64,000 nucleotides of DNA, from the NCBI RefSeq assembly GCF_900636515.1, contig NZ_LR134287.1:806001-870000 (forward strand), given 5' to 3'. The translations under genes and the position numbers were made by a program. The DNA comes from Neisseria animalis. GTDB lineage: Bacteria > Pseudomonadota > Gammaproteobacteria > Burkholderiales > Neisseriaceae. Of this stretch, positions 35,280 through 44,711 are shown one piece after another (position 1 is the stretch's first letter; each line of letters begins with the position of its first letter). The notes below the pieces were generated by a model, which did not search any database, was not told where the DNA came from, and saw nothing but the letters and a program-made list of their open reading frames with translations.

Positions 35280-36365
35280 ATGGTCACCTATCAGCAGCAA
35301 CTCAATCATAAGATTGAATATCTTCGGGATTTGTTTCAGGATTTGGATATTCCGGCGATTCAAGTATTTGAATCGCCGGAGAAACACTATCGTATGCGTG
35401 CTGAATTTCGCGTATGGCATGAAGGCGATGAAATTTTTTATGCCATGTTTGAGCGTGGGCAAAAGGCCAGCGGCGCGAGTTTGGTACGTTGCGACCAATT
35501 TGAAGCTGCGGATAAGGCGATTAATGCTCTGATGCCGCGCTTGATTGATGCGGTCAATTCCGATGAGCGATTGAAAACACGTTGGTATGCGGTAGAGTTT
35601 TTATCCACACTCAGCGGTGAAATGCTGGTTACGATGATTTATCATAAGAAATTAGATGATGAATGGGTGGAGGCTGCACGGGCATTACAAGATAAGTTAG
35701 GCATTTTCATTATCGGCAGAAGTCGCGGGCAGAAGGTGGTTTTGGCTCAAGATTTTGTGACTGAAACGCTGAATGTCGGCGGACGGGATTTCAAGTATCG
35801 GCAGATTGAGGGCGGGTTTACCCAGCCGAATGCCAAAGTATGCGAAAAAATGTTGGCTTGGGCATGCGGGGCGGCAGACGGTTTGGGCGGAGATATGCTG
35901 GAGTTATACTGCGGAAACGGCAATTTTACATTACCGTTGGCGCAGAAGTTTGACAAAGTCTTGGCAACCGAAGTGTCCAAAACATCTGTAAACGCTGCGC
36001 TGTGGAATATTGAAGCAAACGGCAACCGGAACATCAAAATCGCACGCTTGTCGGCGGAGGAGTTTACAGAGGCTTATACGCAGCAGCGGGCATTCCGCCG
36101 CCTTCAAGAGCAGGGGATAGGGCTGGAAGATTATCGGTTTTCCACGATTTTTGTCGATCCGCCGCGGGCCGGTGTAGATGTGGAAACATTAAAATTAGTG
36201 GCTGGCTTCGATAATGTGATTTATGTTTCCTGCAATCCTGAAACATTGAAAGAAAATTTAGCGGTATTGTCGCAAACCCATCGGATTGAGCGTATGGCAT
36301 TGTTTGATCAGTTTCCGTTTACCCATCACATTGAAAGCGGTGTGTTGTTGAAACGTAAGGGTTAA
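35280..36365 (+). CDS. trmA: tRNA (uracil(54)-C5)-methyltransferase
   Basis: 361 residues from ATG 35280, the start that matches the family (E. coli TrmA 366); a longer frame begins at 35235. SAM-dependent enzyme making ribothymidine 54 in tRNA. HYRMRAEFRVWHEGDE near 38-53, SAM-binding MLELYCGNGNFTLPLA near 210, and the catalytic Cys in IYVSCNPETL near 315, with FVDPPRAG before it. Single gene with a downstream terminator. Confidence 0.97.
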   Translation: MVTYQQQLNHKIEYLRDLFQDLDIPAIQVFESPEKHYRMRAEFRVWHEGDEIFYAMFERGQKASGASLVRCDQFEAADKAINALMPRLIDAVNSDERLKTRWYAVEFLSTLSGEMLVTMIYHKKLDDEWVEAARALQDKLGIFIIGRSRGQKVVLAQDFVTETLNVGGRDFKYRQIEGGFTQPNAKVCEKMLAWACGAADGLGGDMLELYCGNGNFTLPLAQKFDKVLATEVSKTSVNAALWNIEANGNRNIKIARLSAEEFTEAYTQQRAFRRLQEQGIGLEDYRFSTIFVDPPRAGVDVETLKLVAGFDNVIYVSCNPETLKENLAVLSQTHRIERMALFDQFPFTHHIESGVLLKRKG

Positions 36366-36414
36366 TCAGGCAGTTCGCCGCCGCCGGAGAAATTTGGCGG
36401 CAGATAAAGGCAGT

Positions 36415-36483
36415 AAAAGGCCGTCTGCAAAAAGCCGGGAGAAATACAGAAATTTCGAAACGACTTTTTTGCAGACGGCCTTT
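36415..36483. terminator. Inverted uptake-sequence terminator of trmA and lolA
   Basis: AAAAGGCCGTCTGCAAAAA pairs with TTTTTTGCAGACGGCCTTT across a loop of about 30 bases between the convergent trmA and lolA genes. Confidence 0.85.
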
Positions 36484-36505
36484 GTGTGATTGCCTTGGAG
36501 CGGGA

Positions 36506-37126
36506 TTAGTTGCTCAACACGTCAACCCCTTTGGGCGGTGTGAACTTAAAGCTGCTGCGCGACAACTTAGGTTTGGTATTCAAATTATTGAAATTAATGG
36601 TGGTTTCGTTGCCAAAGCTGTCTTTCAACTGCATGGCGGCAAGGGTATCGCCTTTGAAACCGATACGGATATATTGGTAGCCCGCATTGTTTTTCTTGGG
36701 CGTTGCTAAAACGTAATCTACGCCGCTTGCGCTGCCGTCTTCTTTCAGCGTGTAGCTGCTGTCAAGAGCGGTTTTGTTGGAAAGGATCGCGGCAGGGCTG
36801 TCGCCGATGGCTTGGTTTTGTGATGATTTGGTCACTTGGGCTAAATCGACATCATACAGCCAGATGGTTTTGCCGTCGCCGACGATGGTTTGTTTGTAAG
36901 GTTTGGTGTATTCCCATTTGAATAAACCCGGACGCAGTATTTGGAATGTGCCGTGGGTGGTTTGGGTTTTCTTTTTGCTTTTGACGGTTTGGCTGAAGCT
37001 GCCGCTGATGCCGTCTGCATCATTGTTGAATTTTTTTAATGCGTCCACCGCACCGGCTTGGGCAAAGCCGATGGCTGCAGAAAGGCCGGCTGCGGTAACG
37101 AATTTGATTAAAGCGGTAGATTTCAT
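36506..37126 (-). CDS. lolA: Outer-membrane lipoprotein carrier protein LolA
   Basis: 206 residues with a Sec signal peptide (MKSTALIKFVTAAGLSAAIG...AGA). Mature LolA carries lipoproteins from LolCDE across the periplasm to LolB. Family sequences: GSFSQTVKSKKKTQTTHGTF, PGLFKWEYTKPYKQTIVGDG (about 65-85) and LYDVDLAQVTK. Length is normal. Isolated gene, convergent with trmA. Confidence 0.95.
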   Translation of the reverse strand: MKSTALIKFVTAAGLSAAIGFAQAGAVDALKKFNNDADGISGSFSQTVKSKKKTQTTHGTFQILRPGLFKWEYTKPYKQTIVGDGKTIWLYDVDLAQVTKSSQNQAIGDSPAAILSNKTALDSSYTLKEDGSASGVDYVLATPKKNNAGYQYIRIGFKGDTLAAMQLKDSFGNETTINFNNLNTKPKLSRSSFKFTPPKGVDVLSN

Positions 37127-37542
37127 ATTTGGTTTTCCTTGTTAGGGTATAACACCGACGGGGATAGTATTAGGGATTATGGCACGCTACGCAAGGGTGT
37201 TCGGGCGCATTTAATTTTTGTAAATAAAATCGCTTGATCATAACTTAATGAAGTAACATTGTTTTTTTGAAAATTAGGTCTGATATTTTCACAAGAATTT
37301 AATCTGCGTGGTATGGCGGGAGTGCTCAAAATGCGACAGGGCGGAAAAGCAGAAGCGGTACACATCATATGGGACGGCAGACTTGCTGTTTCAACAGTTT
37401 GGTCAGGTTCAAGACGCAGCAATGCCGTATGGTTGGCGTGAAACAGCTCATTTGCAGACGGCATGACGATGCGAGAGAAGGCGTATGGGCTTCGGAAAAT
37501 GAAAATTCCGCATTTCTGTAAAAGAAAGTGCGGAAGATTGAA
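37127..37542. other. Intergenic region between lolA and recN
   Basis: 416 bp with no supported gene. An uptake sequence lies near 37456. An AT-rich part around 37215-37290 probably holds the lolA promoter, but no clear boxes are visible. Confidence 0.45.
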
Positions 37543-39204
37543 TCAGTTTGCGGACATTGCCAGCAGTTCGGCCGCATGGTTGCGTGTGGTTTCGGTAATG
37601 ATTTCACCTCCGAGCATACGGGCAACTTCTTCTATTCTCTGTTGATGATCCAAAATGGTAATTTCGCTGACGGTTTGTTCGCCTTCGCTGTGTTTGCGTA
37701 CTTGCCAATGGTGTTCGCCGCAAGAGGCAACTTGTGGAAGGTGGGTAACGGCAAGTACTTGGTGTTTTTTGCCGAGCGCACGCAGCGCTTTGCCGACCAT
37801 TTCCGCCACGCCGCCGCCAATGCCGGTATCTACTTCGTCAAAAATCAAAGTAGGAACATGGGTGTATTGGCTGGTCACCACTTGGATAGACAGGCTGATA
37901 CGCGCCAATTCTCCGCCGGAGGCTACTTTGTTCAGCGGACGGGAAGGAGAGCCTTTGTTGGCGGCGACTTGGAATTGCACTTGTTCCAAGCCGTGCATGG
38001 TAGGGGAAGAAGGCAGTAACACAATATCAAAACGTGCGCCTTTCATCGCCAAATGCTGCATATGTTCTGTGGTTTCCGCGCTTAAGCGGGCAGCCGCCTG
38101 ATGACGCATGGCGGAAAGAACATGGGCGGCTTCCTGATATTCGTTCAGGTGTTGGGCAACGGCGTTTTCCAAAGCTTCCAAATCGCCGGCAGCATGGAGG
38201 TTTTGCAGTTGGATACTGATTTCTTCTAATTTGTTCGGCAATTCTTCCGGAGAGATTCGGTACTTCCGCGCCATGCCCATCAGTTCGCTCATGCGCTGCT
38301 CTTGCCGCATCAGCTCGTTCGGGTCGAGATCGGTGCGGCCGGATACGTCGCGCATATTGGCGCTGATTTCGCTTAATTCGGCTTCAATGCTGGCCAGCAT
38401 TTCAAGGCTTTCTGCAAAACGCGGCTCAATGCTTTGAAGACTGCCCAGCAGTTCTTGGCAGCGGTATATCTGGCGCTGCAAGCCGTTGTCGCTGTCTATG
38501 TATTCTTTGACTTCTTCTGCGGTTTGCAGCAATTCGGCGGAGTGGGCGAGGGTATCGTGGCTTTGGCTGAGGGTTTCCCATTCTTCGGGTTGCAGCTCAA
38601 GCTGGCTTAATTCATTAAACTGCCATTCCAAGCGTTCGCGTTCGATGGCAATATGCTCGGATTGCTCTTTGGCTTCCTGCAGGGCTTTTTTGGCATTGGC
38701 CCAGTTTTGATAATGTTGTTTGACGCTCTCGGCTTGCGCCAAGCTGCCGGCAAAAGCATCGAGCAGGGCGCGTTGGGCAGATTCCTGATTGAGCGAGTGG
38801 TGGGCATTTTGGCCGTGGATGTCGATGAGCTGTTCGCCAACGGCTTTCAACTGGGCTAAAGTTACCGCATGGTTGTTGATGTAGCTTCGGCTTTTCCCTT
38901 TTGCGTCAATAATACGGCGGATACTCAGCTCTTCCGCACCTTCTTCGGACAATCCCTGCTCGGTAAGGAGTTGCTGCAAATCGGGCAAGTCGCTGAGGTC
39001 GAACAAGGCGGACAGTTGGGCTTCTTTTGCACCGCTGCGTACTTGGCTGTAATCTGCTTTATCGCCCAGCAGTAAACCGATGGCATCCAAGGTAATGGAC
39101 TTACCCGCACCGGTTTCTCCGGTCAGGACGGTAAAGCCGCTTTGGAAATCCAAGTTTAGATGATCGACAATGACGAAGTCGCGAAGTGAAAGCGCCAACA
39201 GCAT
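37543..39204 (-). CDS. recN: DNA repair protein RecN
   Basis: A 553-residue SMC-like ATPase acting in double-strand-break repair and, in Neisseria, in DNA transformation. Walker A GETGAGKSITLDAIG at residues 29-43, a central coiled coil (about 150-370) and the C-terminal signature NKVASGGELARISLSIQ with Walker B TLIFDEVDTGIGG near 450-475. Length matches the family. Monocistronic. Confidence 0.97.
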   Translation of the reverse strand: MLLALSLRDFVIVDHLNLDFQSGFTVLTGETGAGKSITLDAIGLLLGDKADYSQVRSGAKEAQLSALFDLSDLPDLQQLLTEQGLSEEGAEELSIRRIIDAKGKSRSYINNHAVTLAQLKAVGEQLIDIHGQNAHHSLNQESAQRALLDAFAGSLAQAESVKQHYQNWANAKKALQEAKEQSEHIAIERERLEWQFNELSQLELQPEEWETLSQSHDTLAHSAELLQTAEEVKEYIDSDNGLQRQIYRCQELLGSLQSIEPRFAESLEMLASIEAELSEISANMRDVSGRTDLDPNELMRQEQRMSELMGMARKYRISPEELPNKLEEISIQLQNLHAAGDLEALENAVAQHLNEYQEAAHVLSAMRHQAAARLSAETTEHMQHLAMKGARFDIVLLPSSPTMHGLEQVQFQVAANKGSPSRPLNKVASGGELARISLSIQVVTSQYTHVPTLIFDEVDTGIGGGVAEMVGKALRALGKKHQVLAVTHLPQVASCGEHHWQVRKHSEGEQTVSEITILDHQQRIEEVARMLGGEIITETTRNHAAELLAMSAN

Positions 39205-39347
39205 AATCTGTTCCTTTTAAGGCTGGGTTCGACGATTACTTTAGATAAGTTGAATTATAGCTAAGATTTTTCATAGTTTAAATAAATTTTTTTATATTTT
39301 TTGAATGATTGAGACGTGTATTTATTTAAATTTTTGAAAAATATAAT

Positions 39348-39397
39348 AAAAAGGCCGTCTGTAAATCCGAACATCAGGATTTGCAGACGGCCTTTTT
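39348..39397 (-). terminator. Inverted uptake-sequence terminator of clpX
   Basis: AAAAAGGCCGTCTG-TAAATCC and GGATTTGCAGACGGCCTTTTT form a long stem, 36 bp beyond the clpX stop. Confidence 0.88.
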
Positions 39398-39432
39398 GAT
39401 GCTTCCTGCATACGGGAAGACAGGTTAAACGG

Positions 39433-40737
39433 TTATTTTGTGGTTTTGCGGCTGCGTTTGCTTGTTTTTTGGGCTGCGTTGTACAGACTGCCGTCGGCCA
39501 ACAGCAATTTTGGTGCTTCGTTTTTTTCAATTACGTTTTTGCTGATGATGACTTTTTTGACTTCGTGCAAGTCCGGCAGTTGGTACATGGTATCCAGCAG
39601 GCAGCGTTCCACAATGGATCTCAGGCCGCGGGCGCCGGTTTTACGCTCCATGGCTTGCTTGGCAATGCTTTTGAGCGCGGCGGTTTCAAATTCCAATTCG
39701 GTATCTTCCATGCCGAACAGGGCTTGATATTGTTTGACTAAAGCGTTTTTCGGTTCAGTCAGGATATTGATGAGTGCGGCTTCATCGAGTTCCGCCAGCG
39801 TGGCAATAACCGGCAAGCGGCCGATGAGCTCGGGAATCAAGCCGAATTTAATCAAGTCTTCCGGTTCGACAATGCCGAACAATTCGGAAATATTGACGTT
39901 TTCCTCTTTGCTGTGTACGGCTGCACCGAATCCGATGCCGCCTTTTTCGGTACGCTGGCGGATGACTTTTTCCAAACCGGCAAACGCGCCGCCGCAAATA
40001 AACAGGATATTGGTGGTATCCACATTGATAAACTCTTGGTTCGGATGTTTGCGCCCGCCTTGCGGAGGCACGCTGGCTACGGTGCCTTCAATCAGTTTCA
40101 GAAGGGCTTGTTGTACGCCTTCGCCCGATACGTCGCGGGTAATGGAAGGGTTGTCGCTTTTGCGGGAGATTTTGTCGATTTCATCAATATAAACAATACC
40201 GCGCTGGGCTTTTTCTACATCAAAATCGCATTTGCCCAAGAGCTTGGTGATGATTTGTTCGACATCTTCGCCGACATAGCCGGCTTCGGTTAATGTGGTG
40301 GCATCTGCCATCACAAACGGTACATCCAGTTTGCGTGCCAAAGATTGTGCCAGCAGGGTTTTTCCCGAGCCTGTCGGGCCGATCAGCAGAATATTGGATT
40401 TGGAAAGCTCGACATTGCCGTCTGCTTTAGGGTGGCGCAGCCGTTTATAATGGTTGTACACGGCCACGGCCAATGCTTTTTTCGCTTGTTCTTGGCCGAT
40501 AACGTATTCGTTCAAATCGCTGACGATTTCGGCAGGCGTCGGCAGTTTGTCCTGTCCGGCGGAGGCGACAGCAGCTGTCTTTTCAACGGTTTCACCGTGT
40601 TCGTCGGCGGCCTGAAGCATAATGCCGCAGGTTTCTACGCATTCGTTGCAGATGTAGGCGTGTTCGCCTTCAATCAGATTTTGGACTTCATGTTCGGGTT
40701 TGCCGCAGAAGGAGCAGGAACGTTTTTCTTCAGACAT
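39433..40737 (-). CDS. clpX: ATP-dependent Clp protease ATP-binding subunit ClpX
   Basis: A 434-residue AAA+ unfoldase. The N-terminal C4 zinc finger (CSFCG at 8-12 and CNECVETC near 31) binds substrates and adaptors. Walker [16 protein letters not shown] near 122 and Walker [11 protein letters not shown] near 188, then sensor and pore sequences. It delivers substrates to ClpP, which is not adjacent here. Confidence 0.98.
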   Translation of the reverse strand: MSEEKRSCSFCGKPEHEVQNLIEGEHAYICNECVETCGIMLQAADEHGETVEKTAAVASAGQDKLPTPAEIVSDLNEYVIGQEQAKKALAVAVYNHYKRLRHPKADGNVELSKSNILLIGPTGSGKTLLAQSLARKLDVPFVMADATTLTEAGYVGEDVEQIITKLLGKCDFDVEKAQRGIVYIDEIDKISRKSDNPSITRDVSGEGVQQALLKLIEGTVASVPPQGGRKHPNQEFINVDTTNILFICGGAFAGLEKVIRQRTEKGGIGFGAAVHSKEENVNISELFGIVEPEDLIKFGLIPELIGRLPVIATLAELDEAALINILTEPKNALVKQYQALFGMEDTELEFETAALKSIAKQAMERKTGARGLRSIVERCLLDTMYQLPDLHEVKKVIISKNVIEKNEAPKLLLADGSLYNAAQKTSKRSRKTTK

Positions 40738-41089
40738 GGTGTTTTTCTTTAAAATTCAAATAATAAAATTAAGCAGGCTTCCCTGTAAGGCTGCTTAGTA
40801 TAATGACTATCCGCCTATTTTTCAAATCAGGCAAAGCCTTGTCGGGAAATGGGGGCGGGAAGGGCGGAGTGTGGCGGAAATCGCTCACAAATAGGCGTTG
40901 CAGGGGTAAAAGTTGCAAACATACGCAAAGTTCCGGCTTCTCGGCTTTACATTTTGGGCGGACGGGCAGAAAATTAAAATATTTATTTCGTAAATCAACC
41001 GAATATTTTTGGCACGGCTGTATGCGGAAAGTGCGCGCAGCCCTCGGAATTGCCTTATGGTTCACAGAATATCAGGGAGAATTTGGCAG
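40738..41089. other. Intergenic region upstream of pbpG
   Basis: About 350 bp between divergent clpX and pbpG. I see no gene, no hairpin with a T run and no uptake sequence. Confidence 0.4.
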
Positions 41090-42022
41090 ATGTCAATGAT
41101 GAAGTTTAGCCGGAAAATAGCCGCCGTATGTACGGGTTTTGCCTTAAGCATGGCTGCCGCACCTGCCGTGGCGGACGATTTGGACGTATTGGGTCAGTTT
41201 CTGGAGCAAAATTTCCCGACACAGCAAGATGCTTTGGAAAACTTTGCCAACAGCCGTCTGGAAGCGCAGGCTTTGGTGGCGGGACCCTTGCTTTCTTCAC
41301 AATCCGCTTTGATTTTAAACAATAAAACAGGCGAAGTGCTGTATCAGAAAAATGCCAACAGCGTCCGTCCGATCGCTTCTATTTCCAAATTGATGAGCGC
41401 GATGGTGGTGTTGGACGCCAAGTTGGACATGGACGAGATGATTACCATTACGCCTGCGGAAATCGACCGCTTGAAAGGTACGGGCAGCCGCTTGGCCATC
41501 GGTACGACAATGACGCGCGGCGAAATGCTCCATTTGAGTTTGATGAGCAGCGAAAACCGCGCAACTCATGCTTTGGGGCGCACTTATCCGGGCGGCATGG
41601 AAGCCTTTGTTGCCGCGATGAACCGCAAGGCGCAAAATCTCGGTATGTTCAGCAGCCGTTTTTACGAGCCTACCGGTTTGGACTTCCGCAATGTTTCCAC
41701 TGCACATGATTTGAGCCGTTTGGTGGCGGCCGCCAGCAAATATCCTTTAATCCGCAGCAATTCTACTTCCAACTACGGCTCGGTATTCACACCGCGCGGC
41801 CGTCAGAACTATCGGAACTCCAATGCTTTGGTGCGTGAAGGAAGTTGGAACATCGAGTTGCAGAAAACCGGCTATATCCGCGAATCAGGCCGCTCGATGG
41901 TGGTTAAGGCAAATGTACAGAACCAGCCGATTACCATTGTATTGCTGAATTCTCCGTCTTCCGCTACCCGCGTAAACGATGCGCGCAGAATCGAAACATG
42001 GATGGTGCAGCGACCGTCTTAA
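41090..42022 (+). CDS. pbpG: D-alanyl-D-alanine endopeptidase (PBP7/PbpG type)
   Basis: About 310 residues. ATG 41090 follows GGGAG at a 10-nt distance; ATGs at 41096 and 41099 are also possible. Signal peptide to AVA-DD. S11-family penicillin-binding fold: SxxK as SISKLMSAM, SxN as SSENRATHALG and KTG as LQKTGYIRESG near 265. Low-mass PBPs of this group cut D-Ala-DAP crosslinks in peptidoglycan. The gene is isolated and has its own terminator. Confidence 0.93.
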   Translation: MSMMKFSRKIAAVCTGFALSMAAAPAVADDLDVLGQFLEQNFPTQQDALENFANSRLEAQALVAGPLLSSQSALILNNKTGEVLYQKNANSVRPIASISKLMSAMVVLDAKLDMDEMITITPAEIDRLKGTGSRLAIGTTMTRGEMLHLSLMSSENRATHALGRTYPGGMEAFVAAMNRKAQNLGMFSSRFYEPTGLDFRNVSTAHDLSRLVAAASKYPLIRSNSTSNYGSVFTPRGRQNYRNSNALVREGSWNIELQKTGYIRESGRSMVVKANVQNQPITIVLLNSPSSATRVNDARRIETWMVQRPS

Positions 42023-42030
42023 AATGCTTG

Positions 42031-42077
42031 AAAGCCGTCTGCAAAATGAATATGCTTAATTTGCAGACGGCCTTTTT
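42031..42077 (+). terminator. Inverted uptake-sequence terminator of pbpG
   Basis: AAAGCCGTCTGCAAA with TTTGCAGACGGCCTTT-type complement (AATTTGCAGACGGCCTTTTT) right after the stop codon. Confidence 0.85.
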
Positions 42078-42186
42078 GCCTTTTGGTGATACACATCATA
42101 CAAACATCAAATCCGTAGTTTGAAAAATGATGTTCTTGAGACGAGTGCCGGAATGTTTTAACAATAACCGGCTGATTGGAAAAATA

Positions 42187-42957
42187 ATGATGCTGAAAAA
42201 ACGAATACGTTATACCTTGCTGGCAGCAGTTGCGGCATTGGCAGGCTGTACCACCGTAGCAGATTTGGCCGGCTACAATACCGCCGCGCTGAACCAAAGT
42301 GCGGCAAAAAGCTATTCCGAAGTTATACGGAAGGCGCAAGGCCAGCAATTAATCGACAATACATCACGCACCGCCCGCCGCATTCAGACTGTGTTCGGCC
42401 GTCTTAAGCCATATGCCGACCAAGCCAATCAAACAGGCGTACCGTTCAACTGGCAGATGAGCGTTATCCGCAGTGATGAGATGAACGCATGGGCCATGCC
42501 GGGCGGTAAAATGGCCATGTACACCGGCATGGTGGAGCGTTTGAAGCTGACGGACGACGAAATCGCTGCCGTGGTCGGCCATGAAATGACCCATGCGTTG
42601 TTGGAGCACAGCAAGCAGGCGTTGGGCGGACAGGTCTTGACCCAACTGGGCGGCTCTATCCTTGCCAGACAAACCGGTATCGACGGCAGACTGATTGGCT
42701 TGGGTTCGGATTTGCTGGCCACCAAACCGTTTTCCCGCCATCATGAAAACGAAGCAGATGCGGGTGGTTTGCGTCTGATGGCGCAGGCGGGCTACAATCC
42801 GCAGGCTGCCGTGAGTGTATGGGAAAAAATGAACCGCGCCAAAGGCGGCACTTCTATTTCTATTCTTTCGACACACCCGTCCAATAATGCGCGGATTGAG
42901 GCAATCCGTAAGCGGCTGCCGGAAGTGATGCCGGTTTACGAACGGAGCAAACGGTAG
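42187..42957 (+). CDS. M48-family metalloprotease lipoprotein (LoiP/YggG-like)
   Basis: 256 residues from ATG 42187 (or 42190); a frame from 42127 lacks a signal. Lipoprotein signal with lipobox LAGC. Zinc protease motif HEMTH in VVGHEMTHALLEHSK, with the third ligand in HHENEADAGGLRLMAQAGY. M48 lipoproteins of this type act in outer-membrane quality control. The cellular target here is unknown. Confidence 0.9.
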   Translation: MMLKKRIRYTLLAAVAALAGCTTVADLAGYNTAALNQSAAKSYSEVIRKAQGQQLIDNTSRTARRIQTVFGRLKPYADQANQTGVPFNWQMSVIRSDEMNAWAMPGGKMAMYTGMVERLKLTDDEIAAVVGHEMTHALLEHSKQALGGQVLTQLGGSILARQTGIDGRLIGLGSDLLATKPFSRHHENEADAGGLRLMAQAGYNPQAAVSVWEKMNRAKGGTSISILSTHPSNNARIEAIRKRLPEVMPVYERSKR

Positions 42958-42966
42958 CAGCAGGTC

Positions 42967-43031
42967 AAAAAGGTCGTCTGCAAATCTGTTCAACCCATCG
43001 GTTTGTTGAACAGTATTTTGCAGACGGCCTT
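42967..43031 (+). terminator. Inverted uptake-like terminator of M48 gene
   Basis: AAAAAGGTCGTCTGCAAA with CTGTTCAAC forms a stem against GTTGAACAG and TTTTGCAGACGGCCTT. The left arm carries a GGTCGTCTG variant. Confidence 0.8.
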
Positions 43032-43133
43032 GTTATGGCGTATCACCTTCGGGATTGACACCAAGCAGATTGATTGGGCAGGGCAACCGATTTTTCAGCC
43101 GCCTGCCTGCGAATCATCAATAAATCATCAATA

Positions 43134-43760
43134 TCAGATACCGAAATGGCGGTCTAATGCGGCTTCAATAGCGGTTTTGACATCGCTTAAACTGCGGTTG
43201 CTGTCGATCAGGGCATAGCGTTGCGGCGCGGCTTGGGCGCGTTGCAGGTACACGTTGCGGACGCGTGTGAAAAAGTCGGCCTGCTCTTGCTCAAAGCGGT
43301 CTTTTTCGCGGGTTTGGGTGATGCGGCTCATGGATACTTCCAGCGGTATGTCCAACAGCAGGGTTAAGTCGGGTTGGAAACCTTGCTGTACCCATTGCTC
43401 CAAGCCGGCAATATCCGACAGGGGAACGCCGCGCCCGCCGCCCTGATAGGCAAAGGTGGCATCGCTGAAGCGGTCGGAGACAACATGAATGCCTTTTTGG
43501 AGGGTGGGCAGGATAACGCTTTCCAAATGCTGTTGTCTTGCTGCAAACATCAGCAGGGTTTCGGTACGCAGGCTGATTTGGGTTTCGGGGTCGAGCAGCA
43601 GGCCGCGCAGGGCTTCGCCGACAGGTGTGCCGCCGGGTTCGCGGGTAAACAGTACGGGCAGGCGGTTGCGCTCAAACCATTCTTTGATGACGGCAAGATT
43701 GGTGGATTTGCCGGCGCCGTCGATGCCGTCTAAGGTGATAAATTGTGCGCGTGAAAGCAT
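43134..43760 (-). CDS. tmk: Thymidylate kinase
   Basis: A 208-residue kinase forming dTDP from dTMP. P-loop TLDGIDGAGKSTNLAVI at residues 9-25, FTREPGGTPVGEALR near 40-54, DRFSDATFAYQGGGRG near 96 and an arginine-bearing LID. Length normal. Confidence 0.97.
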   Translation of the reverse strand: MLSRAQFITLDGIDGAGKSTNLAVIKEWFERNRLPVLFTREPGGTPVGEALRGLLLDPETQISLRTETLLMFAARQQHLESVILPTLQKGIHVVSDRFSDATFAYQGGGRGVPLSDIAGLEQWVQQGFQPDLTLLLDIPLEVSMSRITQTREKDRFEQEQADFFTRVRNVYLQRAQAAPQRYALIDSNRSLSDVKTAIEAALDRHFGI

Positions 43761-43826
43761 GGTTGTGTCGGGAGTTTGTCGGATAAGGTTAAGCCTGTTT
43801 TGGGGCAGGTGTTTGCTGTACGCAGC

Positions 43827-43874
43827 AAAAGGCCGTCTGCATTTTGGCCGGTACCATTTTGCAGACGGCCTTTT
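43827..43874 (-). terminator. Inverted uptake-sequence terminator of bamD
   Basis: AAAAGGCCGTCTGC and GCAGACGGCCTTTT with an inner stem, beyond the bamD stop. Confidence 0.85.
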
Positions 43875-43907
43875 GCGGATTAAGCGGTATAAGCAAGCCG
43901 CTCGGGA

Positions 43908-44711
43908 TTATTTCCAATAACGCCACCACGGAATGTCGCTGTTGCGCCATTCTTGTTGCAGATAAGGGCTGTTTGGGAAGTTGTGTGCCAGAATGCGGCG
44001 GGTGTCTTCTGCCAGCTTCGGTTTGTCGAGTTTTTTGTAGGCGGCTTCCATCATGGCCAGAGATTCTTCGACATAGCGGGTGTTTTGGTATTGCTCGACA
44101 ATTTTTTGCGCGCGGTTGACGGCGGCGATGTAGGCACCGCGTTTCATGTAGTAGCGGGCAACCGATAATTCGTTGCCGCCCAATGCGTCCACCAGTTTGA
44201 CCATGCGGGCGGTCGCGTCCGGCGCGTATTTGCTGTTGGGGTAGTGCTGAATCAGTTGGGCAAACGCAGCATAGGCATCACGGTTGGCTTTCGGGTCGCG
44301 GTCGGACCAGTCTTGCGAAGCCAGTTTGTTCAAAAACGATTGGTCTTCGTTAAACAGCACCAAACCTTTCAGGTACAGCGCATAGTCCATGTTCGGATGT
44401 TGCGGGTGGTGGCGCTGGAAGCGGTCGATGGCGGCAAGGGCTTTGGCCGGCTCGTCGTCTTTATAATAGGCGTAAGCAGTATCCAGTTGCGACTGCTGTG
44501 CATAGCGGCCGTAGGGGAAACGCGATTCTAAAAGTTCATATAATTTGATGGCTCGCGTATAATTGCTGCTGTTCAACTCGTCCTGCGCTTCCGCGTAGAG
44601 TTGCTGCACGCTCCAATCTTGGGTAATCTGCGCGTCTTTATCGATGGTGCCGGTATTGGCGCATGCACCGAGTGCCAGACTTAACGAAACAATTAAAAGA
44701 ATTTTTTTCAT
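43908..44711 (-). CDS. bamD: Outer-membrane assembly lipoprotein BamD (ComL)
   Basis: 267 residues with lipobox LGAC at residue 17 and a mature chain of five TPR-like repeats (QLYAEAQDELNSSNYTRAIK, FPYGRYAQQSQLDTAYAYYK, DEPAKALAAIDRFQRHHPQH). An essential partner of BamA in inserting outer-membrane beta-barrels. The gonococcal homologue was first described as competence protein ComL. Its start codon (44709-44711, reading left) overlaps the rluD ATG on the other strand by two bases. Confidence 0.96.
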   Translation of the reverse strand: MKKILLIVSLSLALGACANTGTIDKDAQITQDWSVQQLYAEAQDELNSSNYTRAIKLYELLESRFPYGRYAQQSQLDTAYAYYKDDEPAKALAAIDRFQRHHPQHPNMDYALYLKGLVLFNEDQSFLNKLASQDWSDRDPKANRDAYAAFAQLIQHYPNSKYAPDATARMVKLVDALGGNELSVARYYMKRGAYIAAVNRAQKIVEQYQNTRYVEESLAMMEAAYKKLDKPKLAEDTRRILAHNFPNSPYLQQEWRNSDIPWWRYWK